DNA of 51,781 nt from JAKQIM01 sp964633225 (lineage in GTDB: Bacteria > Chloroflexota > Anaerolineae > Anaerolineales > UBA4823), in assembly GCA_964633225.1 (NCBI GenBank), contig CAZWFQ010000022.1:1-51781 (forward strand), given 5' to 3'. The stretch's first letter is position 1. The number at the start of each line of letters is the position of its first letter. Shown here in pieces: positions 23,384 through 30,426 of this stretch. The position numbers were made by a program, and so were the translations under genes. The notes below the pieces were generated by a model. The model was not told the origin of the DNA. It worked only from the letters and a program-made list of their open reading frames with translations, and made no database searches.

Positions 23384-24844
23384 TCACCTGGTTTCCACGA
23401 TGCCGGTGGTCACGGTTTCGCCCGCTTGCAGGCCGCTGGCGATCTCTACGTAAGTCAGGTCGGTGATGCCAATGGTGACCACGCGCAGCGTGGGCTGCTC
23501 GTTTTCCATCACGAAGACAGCGTAACTGCCATCGCCCAGGTCGCGCAGTGCCTCCACCGGCACTAAGACGGCATTGGTGGCCCGCCCGGCAATGATATCT
23601 ACCGTGGCGCTCATCCCCAGGGGCAGTCGCGCCGGTTGGTCTATCGTCAGCGCATCCAGCTGCACCACCAGGCTCACCAGGGTGCCCCCCATGGATGTTG
23701 ATAGGCTGGGGTCGACCTGGATCACTTCGCCGGTGAATGTATCCTCGGGGTATGCATCAAAGACGAGCTCAGCTTCATACCCTACGATCGCTTTGTCGAA
23801 GTCGGTCTCGTCCAGGTAAACTTGCAGTGTAGGCTGAGATAAGTCAGCAATGGTGATAATGGAATTGGTACCCACGTCTTCGCCAATAGTGGTATTGATG
23901 CTCAATACTGTGCCGCCGATGGGGGTTACCAGCTCGATTTCGGATTGGGTCTCTTGCGCGTCAACCAGCTTGGCCTGTGCGCTGGTCAGTTCGGCTTCGG
24001 CGATGGCCACATCCAGCTCATCAGGGTAGTTTTGCCAGGTGGTGACATTCTCCTGCGCCTCGAGCAGCTCGGTCTGCGCCAGGGTTACCTGGGCGTCTGC
24101 TCCGGCGATTTCTTCGGCGGTGTAAGGTTTCTGGCACCAGTTCAAGTTGATCAGGGCGCTTTCGACGGCCTCTTCTGCAACCATCAGCTCTGCCATTGCC
24201 GCCAATCTGGCCGGGTCATTCGAGGGGCGATCCAAAAAATTGGCTTCGAAGGCCTCATCCATGCGTTCGTAATGGTCTTTCGCTAGTTCATATTTGGCAT
24301 CGTAATCCTCGATTGTGCTGTCCAGGCAGCGCTGGTAATCCATACGTTCCCGATCTTCCTCCGCCTCATCCAGGGTGGTCTGCGCATCGATGACTGTCAC
24401 CTGCGCCTGGGCCAGCTCCAGCGAAACGTCCGCGTTCACCAGCTCATCCAGGGCGCTCTGCGCCTTGAGCACGTTTAGTTCTGCCTCCGCCACTGCCGCA
24501 GCGATATCTTCTGGCGTGTTTGTTGTCTGAGCGCGCCCCAGTACCTGCCCGGCCTCCACCACGTCACCCACTGCCACCAATAACTCTGTTAATGTACCGC
24601 TTTCATCGAAACCCACCCCTCGTTCTAGAGAAGCGATCACTGTTCCTGTGCCGGTGGCATAAATCGCCAGGTCACCCTGGCGCGCCGCTGCCGTCTGAAC
24701 CGTGGCTTCTTCAGTAACGGCGGCCTGCGTGGGCTGTACAAAGTAGTTGAAATAGGCGTACGTCCCCCCTCCCAGGGTCAGCACCAGGATCAGGATGGTC
24801 CAGAAGACATTTTTTCTCTTGATTTTCGTATTGTTTTTAAGCAT
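23384..24844 (-). CDS. Membrane-fusion / HlyD-type adaptor protein (MacA-like)
   Basis: Adaptor of 486 residues, anchored by one N-terminal helix (FWTILILVLTLGGGTYAYF). The order is lipoyl-like half (GTGTVIASLERGVGFDESGTL in two parts), long helical hairpin of about 200 residues, second lipoyl half (LVTPIGGTVLSINTTIGEDV), beta-barrel (DLSQPTLQVYLDETDFDKA) and a C-terminal membrane-proximal domain. The hairpin carries an insertion with two Cys (QRCLDSTIEDY and NLNWCQKP). Start at 24844; AAGGAGAG lies upstream. First gene of the six-gene exporter and two-component operon. No TolC partner is expected in a monoderm. Confidence 0.92.
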   Translation of the reverse strand: MLKNNTKIKRKNVFWTILILVLTLGGGTYAYFNYFVQPTQAAVTEEATVQTAAARQGDLAIYATGTGTVIASLERGVGFDESGTLTELLVAVGDVVEAGQVLGRAQTTNTPEDIAAAVAEAELNVLKAQSALDELVNADVSLELAQAQVTVIDAQTTLDEAEEDRERMDYQRCLDSTIEDYDAKYELAKDHYERMDEAFEANFLDRPSNDPARLAAMAELMVAEEAVESALINLNWCQKPYTAEEIAGADAQVTLAQTELLEAQENVTTWQNYPDELDVAIAEAELTSAQAKLVDAQETQSEIELVTPIGGTVLSINTTIGEDVGTNSIITIADLSQPTLQVYLDETDFDKAIVGYEAELVFDAYPEDTFTGEVIQVDPSLSTSMGGTLVSLVVQLDALTIDQPARLPLGMSATVDIIAGRATNAVLVPVEALRDLGDGSYAVFVMENEQPTLRVVTIGITDLTYVEIASGLQAGETVTTGIVETR

Positions 24845-24880
24845 GGCGTCTCTCCTTGATATAGCAAAGCATCTGATACC

Positions 24881-24923
24881 ATTGTATTGATTAATTGTGC
24901 AGAACTTGTGCAGGCATTATTCA
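24881..24923 (-). promoter_or_regulatory. Exporter operon promoter with 11-bp-spaced TGCACAA boxes
   Basis: On the minus strand: TGAATAA (24917-24923), TGCACAA (24906-24912), TGCACAA (24895-24901), each start 11 bp from the next, then 8 nt and the -10 box TACAAT (24881-24886). Direct heptamers at 11-bp steps are the usual target of OmpR/PhoB-type dimers. The regulator encoded in the same operon is the obvious candidate. Confidence 0.65.
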
Positions 24924-25030
24924 GGTAATTTATGTTTTGTAGAGGAAGAGATTTTTTGCCTCTCTGGTAAAATCAATGGGGTGTTCCTTCCTCCCAGCCA
25001 TGAATGGATCTCCCCTCTCAGGAGCAAATG

Positions 25031-25819
25031 ATGCGCAACGATTCACTCCCCCACGATTCTGCCCGTTTCACCCCCCAAATGGCCATGCAGAACTTCGCCA
25101 GCCGCGCCGGTATTCCCCTGGCTGAGATAGGCGTTGCCCCGCTCGTTGTGATCTCTTGGAGCCGTAAGCTGCTGTTTGAGTTCGCCGGGCATATCGGCGC
25201 TCCGCTTGCGCCGCACTGGCCTTACGGCGAGCGTAACCCGCTCTACAGCGGGGCCCTTAACGGCCAGCCGCTCAGCCTGCTGCAAGCCCCGGTGGGCGCC
25301 CCGGGCACGGTGATGATGATGGAAGAACTGATCGCCTGTGGGGCGCGCACCATCCTGGGACTGGGCTGGGCCGGCAGCTTGCAGCCGCATGCGCCGGTGG
25401 GGAGTTGCTTGCTGCCAACCCGCTGCCTGCGTGAGGAAGGCACCTCCTTCCACTACGATCCAGACCCTGCCGCCGAGATCCTCCCCGATGCCGCCCTGGT
25501 CGAAAAACTGGCCCAGGCCGCCCAGGCTGAAGGGGTCCAGCCCATCATCGGCCCGCATTGGACCACTGACGCCCCCTACCGTGAGACCCTGGCCAAGCTG
25601 GCTGCCTACCGCCAGCAGGGCATCTTGGGCGTGGATATGGAAACCTCTGCCATGTACGTTTTGGGGCGTTACCGCGGCGTGCGTGTGGCCAACCTGTTGG
25701 TGGTCAGCGATGAGCTGTGGCAAGAGTGGAAGCCGGCTTTCCGCACCCCTTTTTTAGACCAGGCTTCCAAAACCGCCCTGCGTGTCATTGAGCGCTGTAT
25801 TGCCGAGGGTGGGTTTTAA
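25031..25819 (+). CDS. Nucleoside phosphorylase (PNP/UDP family)
   Basis: Phosphorolytic nucleoside phosphorylase of about 262 residues, expected to split a nucleoside into base and ribose 1-phosphate. PNP_UDP_1 features are visible: APVGAPGTVMMMEELIACGARTILGLGWAGSL in two segments gives the phosphate and purine site, and GVDMETSAMYVLGRYRGVRVANLLVVSDE is the ribose-binding MExxA region with the catalytic Asp nearby (VVSDE). Whether it prefers purines or uridine is unclear. Start at 25031 with AGGAG 6 nt upstream; ATG codons at 25028 and 25004 are also in frame. The stop merges into a dispersed repeat copy. Confidence 0.87.
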   Translation: MRNDSLPHDSARFTPQMAMQNFASRAGIPLAEIGVAPLVVISWSRKLLFEFAGHIGAPLAPHWPYGERNPLYSGALNGQPLSLLQAPVGAPGTVMMMEELIACGARTILGLGWAGSLQPHAPVGSCLLPTRCLREEGTSFHYDPDPAAEILPDAALVEKLAQAAQAEGVQPIIGPHWTTDAPYRETLAKLAAYRQQGILGVDMETSAMYVLGRYRGVRVANLLVVSDELWQEWKPAFRTPFLDQASKTALRVIERCIAEGGF

Positions 25820-25836
25820 CGCTAAGGCGCCAGGGC
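25818..25836 (+). repeat. Dispersed AACGC-AAGGCGC repeat, copy before the EamA gene
   Basis: AACGCTAAGGCGCCAGGGC shares AACGC, AAGGCGCCA and CCAGGGC elements with the longer copy at 26695. It overlaps the stop codon of the phosphorylase gene and ends just before the EamA start codon. Confidence 0.5.
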
Positions 25837-25839
25837 ATA

Positions 25840-26739
25840 ATGCAAATCGACGCAGTGGGATATTGGCTGGTCTTCCTGGCAGCCTGCCTGTGGGGCACCA
25901 ACGGCACTGCCCAGGCTCTGGCTCCAGCTGAGGCCCAGCCCCTGGTGATCGGCACACTGCGCATCCTGATTGGGGGGCTTGCCCTGCTGACCGTTGCCCT
26001 GCTGCGCGGAGCCTTCAAGGACGGCAAACGCTGGCCCGTTTGGCCAACCCTGGTGGCGGCGTTGTGTATGGCTGCCTATCAGTTGTTTTTCTTTGCCGGG
26101 GTGGCGCGTACTGGTGTGGCGGTGGGCACCATCATTGGTATCGGCAGCTCGCCTATCTTGGGTGGGCTGGTGGGATTTTTGGTGCGCGGCGAACGGCCCG
26201 GCAGGCGTTGGGCTTACGCAACGGCCCTGGGCATTCTGGGCTGCATCTTGCTCATCGCCGTGGGTGCTGATATCCAGCTTGACCTGTTGGGTATCTTCCT
26301 TGCTGTTTGCGCCGGTCTGGCTTACGCCATCTTCACCACCGCTAGCAAGGGCCTGCTAGAAACGCACCCTCCCGACGCGGTCATGGCGGTGGCCTTCTGC
26401 TTGGGTGCGGTCTTTGTTCTGCCGGTTCTCTTTACCAACCACCTGAACTGGCTGGCACAGCCGCGTGCCATCCTTGTGGTCTTGCACCTGGGTCTGCTCA
26501 GCGTGGGCCTAGCCTACTTTCTTTTCAGCCGCGGCCTGCGCCTGGTGCCCGTCGCTACAGCCGCCACGCTCACCCTGGGTGAACCACTTACAGCAGGGCT
26601 GCTGGGTTTCCTGGTCTTACGCGAGCCCATTACCCTCCCGGCCGCCCTGGGCGTGGCAATGATCTTTGGGGGGCTGGTTGTGCTTTCGAGTTATAACGCA
26701 AAGACGCCAAGGAGCCAGGGCGCAAAGGAAAACCAATAG
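25840..26739 (+). CDS. EamA family transporter (drug/metabolite transporter superfamily)
   Basis: Membrane protein of 299 residues with ten hydrophobic helices arranged as two EamA repeats of five (first repeat 5-145, second 150-285). Typical segments are ACLWGTNGTAQALAP at the N-terminus, GIGSSPILGGLVGFLVRGERP at the end of the first repeat and TLGEPLTAGLLGFLVLREPITL in the second. Substrate unknown. The last 17 residues (NAKTPRSQGAKENQ and neighbours) are a read-through of a dispersed repeat, so the ancestral protein probably ended near the last helix. No good ribosome site before ATG 25840. Confidence 0.88.
   Translation: MQIDAVGYWLVFLAACLWGTNGTAQALAPAEAQPLVIGTLRILIGGLALLTVALLRGAFKDGKRWPVWPTLVAALCMAAYQLFFFAGVARTGVAVGTIIGIGSSPILGGLVGFLVRGERPGRRWAYATALGILGCILLIAVGADIQLDLLGIFLAVCAGLAYAIFTTASKGLLETHPPDAVMAVAFCLGAVFVLPVLFTNHLNWLAQPRAILVVLHLGLLSVGLAYFLFSRGLRLVPVATAATLTLGEPLTAGLLGFLVLREPITLPAALGVAMIFGGLVVLSSYNAKTPRSQGAKENQ
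26695..26728 (+). repeat. Dispersed AACGCAAAGACGCCAAGG repeat, copy after the EamA gene
   Basis: The sequence runs AACGCAAAGACGCCAAGG, then AGCCAGGGCGCAAAGG. It is translated as the C-terminal tail of the EamA protein and lies directly upstream of the GxxExxY relic, a combination often seen with this gene family. Confidence 0.6.
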
Positions 26740-26978
26740 ATGAAAATGCGATCAGCAGTGTCATCGTAGAAGCAGCAATAGAAGTTCACCGCACGATGGG
26801 TGGGTCTGGTTTGCTGGAGAGCATCTACGAAGAAGCATTGGCGTATGAACTGGTGCAGCGCGGCTTGCATGTCGAGCGCCAGAAAGCCTTGCCCGTCGTT
26901 TACAAAGGCGTGACTTTGGGCACGCCGCTGCGCCTGGATTTGCTGGTTAATAACCTGGTGTTGGTTGAGTGCAAATAG
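26736..26978 (+). pseudogene. GxxExxY family protein relic (no start codon, truncated C-terminus)
   Basis: Frame with the N-terminal 80 residues of the GxxExxY family (small proteins with a PD-(D/E)XK-like core, role unknown). IDENAISSVIVEAAIEVHRT, GSGLLESIYEEALAYELV and LRLDLLVNNLVLVECK match family segments in order. The expected start codon reads ATA at 26736 and no other in-frame start precedes the conserved region except ATG at 26796. The frame stops right after VECK, where the family continues for about 45 residues; the stop codon is part of the terminator hairpin of the opposite gene. Both ends are damaged, so it is called a pseudogene. Confidence 0.8.
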
Positions 26979-27016
26979 GAGCGATGCCCTCTTCTACAAG
27001 AAAGCATCGCTCCTAT
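26975..27016. terminator. Terminator after the DsbA-like gene and the GxxExxY relic
   Basis: 13-bp perfect stem (26975-26987 with 27004-27016) and a 16-nt loop, followed on the plus strand by ATTTTTG. It lies 21 nt beyond the minus-strand DsbA-like stop. Confidence 0.8.
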
Positions 27017-27037
27017 ATTTTTGATAGAACTGCCGGC

Positions 27038-27820
27038 TTATTCGCCGTTCAAAATCCCCTCGATGACCTGTTGGAAGTTCTCAAACGGCTGGGCCCCAAT
27101 CACCGGCTGCCCGTTGATGGCGAAGGTCGGTGTGCTTTGCACCCCAATCTGGCGTCCGGCAGCAGTCATGTTCTGCACCAACTGCGTGTACTTGCCCGAA
27201 TCCAGGCAGGTGTTGAATGCTTCGCTGTCTAGTCCCAGGGCGGCGGCAAAGGCTTTTAAGTTGTCTTTGGTAAGTTCTTGTTTGTTTTCGCTGCTTTGAT
27301 TGGCGAACAGGTAATCGTAATATTCCCAGAAGGCATCCTGATCACCGGCGCATTCGCTGGCTTCAGACGCCCACTGTGATTCTTCCCCTAAAAAGGCAAA
27401 ATGCCAGAAACCAACCCGCACCTGCCCGTTTGCAACGTATGTCTCATTGATCTGGCGACCCGCGCCAGTGGCATAACGCCCGCAGTAGGGTCACTGAAAG
27501 TCGCTGAATTCGATCAGCGTCACCGGTGCATTGGGATCGCCTCGAAAATGCGTCACCTGGCTGGTCAGGAAGGTCATCAAATCCTGGCTGGCATCGGTGG
27601 TGGGCAATCCCACCGGGGCGGCATTGGTGGCCGCGACCTGGGCTGTTGGCGCAGTCGCAGCCGCAGCTTCTGCCTGGGGAGCCAGCATTGGGCGGATGAA
27701 ATACCCGCCTGCCAGGCCGATCAGCAGCATCACCAGCCCCACCAGCGGTGTGGCCCAGGACTGGATGTTGATCGTCAGCGCAGGCGGCTTCCCTTCTTCA
27801 TTTGGTATGTAGTCTGTCAT
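27038..27820 (-). CDS. Membrane-anchored DsbA-like thiol-disulfide oxidoreductase, candidate selenoprotein (in-frame TGA at 27491-27493)
   Basis: One frame of 260 codons, interrupted only by TGA. Upstream part: cytoplasmic MTDYIPNEEG, one transmembrane helix near 25-45 (TPLVGLVMLLIGLAGGYFI), an Ala-rich linker and the first strand VTLIEFSDFQ. TGA then takes the place of the first active-site Cys, followed in frame by PYCGRYATGAGRQINETYV. Downstream: the helical insertion (SQWASEASECAG; FWEYYDYLFANQ) and the cis-Pro loop (STPTFAINGQPVIG). In DsbA-like proteins this site reads CPYC or CPFC, so the active site would be Sec-Pro-Tyr-Cys. A SECIS-like hairpin lies 28 nt after the TGA. Without Sec decoding only a 109-residue fragment would form. 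Start at 27820 with AGGAG 7 nt upstream. Confidence 0.85.
27452..27468 (-). promoter_or_regulatory. Candidate bacterial SECIS stem-loop
   Basis: On the coding (minus) strand CTGGCG-CGGGT-CGCCAG forms a 6-bp GC-rich stem with a 5-nt loop. The loop begins 28 nt after the TGA (27491-27493) and has G at its second position. Bacterial SECIS elements lie just after the UGA, inside the coding region, with an apical loop about 16-37 nt downstream and a G among the first loop bases, so position and shape fit. Confidence 0.6.
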
Positions 27821-27914
27821 CTATCTTCTCCTGGAAAATATTACCGAATAAGTCACAATTGTATCATGGAATAGATTTGCGGCACGCAGGGTGGCCTTGC
27901 ACTCCATAACCCCG

Positions 27915-28985
<1,071 letters not shown>

Positions 28986-29010
28986 AGGATTTTCTCTTTT
29001 CTCAAGTGAA

Positions 29011-30093
29011 TTAATGCGTAAAGCGGTAACCGCGCCCAGGCAGGGTGTGGATGTAGCGCGGCTTCGATGGTTCTGGCTCTACCTTCTCGCGCAGCCGCCG
29101 GATAAGCTGTGCCAGGCTGTCATCGCGAATGCCGCGTTCAAAAATGCGGTCTTCGGGCCACACGGCGCGGATCAGTGCATCTTTCTCGCACACCTGGTTG
29201 GGGTGAGCGCATAAGTATTCCCACAGCAGGTGTTCCTTAGCCGTCAATTGATCTGTATTTGCCAATATCGGCGCAACCGCTTTTGCCTGCTCCTGCGGGC
29301 GGCCCGCGGCCAACAACGGCAGTCCCGCCAGCCCGCTCTGCCGCAGCATGGCCTCGTCCGGAGCGTCTGCCCAGAATTCTTCGACCCGCCTCTGCACGGC
29401 TGGGTGGGCAGCCAGTGCCTCCAAATTTAAGAAACAACCCGCCGCATAGGCCTCGCAGGCGGCGCGCAGCAGGGCCGGGTAGCCGCCTGAAAGGGCCGTT
29501 AACTGCTCGGCCGCGCTTTCGTCCCAGGCCAATCCCTTGCGGGCCGCATAGCGCTTCACGTTCCAATGGGAGTCGCTCGGGCTGAGCGGGCCAAGCCAGA
29601 TGGTGTGGGCAAAGAACAGCTCCGCCAGCTCGGTATGCGGCTTCAGCGGGCGGCGCGTGGCAATCACGTACGTTAGCTCGTATTTGTGTGCATCGCGCAA
29701 GGCCCGTAAATTGGATGAGACCGTCCCTGCATCCTGTTCAGCCAGCGCCTCAAAGCGATCAAAGAGCAGGCATAGGCCGGGTTGGCCCTGCAGGCGGCGG
29801 CTGATGGCGTCTTCTAGCGCCGCTGCCTCATCTGGTGCTGCATCTGGGCTGCCCAGGGCCTGGCGCACCAGCCGGAAAAGCGCCGCCGTGCTCAGCTCAG
29901 CCAGGCGGTTGCAGTCCACCAACACCAGGGGCGGCGCTTCTCCACTGCGCTGGGCCAGGTAGCCCAGCAGGTTACTCTTACCAGAACCGCTCAGCCCTAC
30001 CACCGCCGCGCATTCCCCGCCGCGCACGGCTTCCAAAATGGCCTGCACTTCTTTGAAACGGTAATCTTGGGGGTAGCTATCCCAACCAGACAT
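29011..30093 (-). CDS. P-loop ATPase with C-terminal OmpR-type winged helix
   Basis: Protein of 360 residues. An AAA/STAND-like ATPase domain covers about 1-250: Walker A GLSGSGKSN (33-41), Walker B CLLFDRFEAL, sensor region VIATRRPLK and a lid with LSGGYPALLRAACEAY. The C-terminal 110 residues form a winged helix of the PhoB type (LTAKEHLLWEYLCAHPNQVCEKDALIRAVW in two segments, ending YIHTLPGRGYRFTH). Probably an ATP-controlled DNA-binding regulator. TATAAT lies 6 nt before the ATG and no ribosome site is present. It is divergent from the lipoprotein-kinase fusion and might regulate it. Confidence 0.82.
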   Translation of the reverse strand: MSGWDSYPQDYRFKEVQAILEAVRGGECAAVVGLSGSGKSNLLGYLAQRSGEAPPLVLVDCNRLAELSTAALFRLVRQALGSPDAAPDEAAALEDAISRRLQGQPGLCLLFDRFEALAEQDAGTVSSNLRALRDAHKYELTYVIATRRPLKPHTELAELFFAHTIWLGPLSPSDSHWNVKRYAARKGLAWDESAAEQLTALSGGYPALLRAACEAYAAGCFLNLEALAAHPAVQRRVEEFWADAPDEAMLRQSGLAGLPLLAAGRPQEQAKAVAPILANTDQLTAKEHLLWEYLCAHPNQVCEKDALIRAVWPEDRIFERGIRDDSLAQLIRRLREKVEPEPSKPRYIHTLPGRGYRFTH

Positions 30094-30099
30094 AGCTCA

Positions 30100-30105
30100 A
30101 TTATA
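30100..30105 (-). promoter_or_regulatory. -10 box (TATAAT) of the ATPase/winged-helix gene, probably leaderless
   Basis: On the minus strand TATAAT is followed by 6 nt and the ATG at 30093. The -35 region is not obvious. Confidence 0.6.
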
Positions 30106-30140
30106 CATAAAATAGGGCAGAGATGCCTAAATCATTTCTG

Positions 30141-30169
30141 TTGACGGTTTGGCAAATGGCATGTATGAT
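30141..30169 (+). promoter_or_regulatory. Sigma-70-type promoter before the small membrane peptide and lipoprotein-kinase gene
   Basis: TTGACG (30141-30146), 17-nt spacer, TATGAT (30164-30169). Transcription would start near 30176, directly before GAAGGGA. Confidence 0.65.
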
Positions 30170-30195
30170 AAAACCAGAAGGGAATGCGCCCGACT

Positions 30196-30357
30196 ATGTC
30201 TCATCAAGCCATGCCCCGCCAGGCTCGTTGGCTGCTGCTCTTGCTCGGCCTGGCCATCGCCTGTTGTTCGCTGGCGGCGTTGGCCTATGCCTTCTGGCCT
30301 TTGCCAGATCTGAGCCTTCAGGCCACTCTTGCGCCGACCCTTTTTGCGCCCCCGTAA
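30196..30357 (+). CDS. Small single-helix membrane peptide (53 residues), hypothetical
   Basis: A frame starting MSHQAMPRQARW, continuing as one hydrophobic helix (LLLLLGLAIACCSLAALAYA) and ending LFAPP. Basic residues precede the helix, as in type-II or signal-anchor peptides. It lies directly behind a good promoter and 70 nt before the lipoprotein-kinase gene. An in-frame ATG at 30184 would add four residues. GAAGGGA lies 12 nt upstream of 30196. An overlapping frame from 30123 starts before the predicted transcription start and is less likely. No homologue is known to me. Confidence 0.5.
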   Translation: MSHQAMPRQARWLLLLLGLAIACCSLAALAYAFWPLPDLSLQATLAPTLFAPP

Positions 30358-30426
30358 AGGGGCCGTGGCCTTGTGCCCAAGGTCAGCCCGGCCTGGAACC
30401 GTGGGGCCGGGTAGAACGTCTGAAAG

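Noticed and set aside
27038..27820. DsbA-like gene as an ordinary pseudogene or two separate genes
   Set aside because: Only one codon is changed, it is TGA at an active-site Cys, the phase is kept, 150 codons downstream are free of damage, and a SECIS-like hairpin is present. A sequencing error remains possible and is stated.
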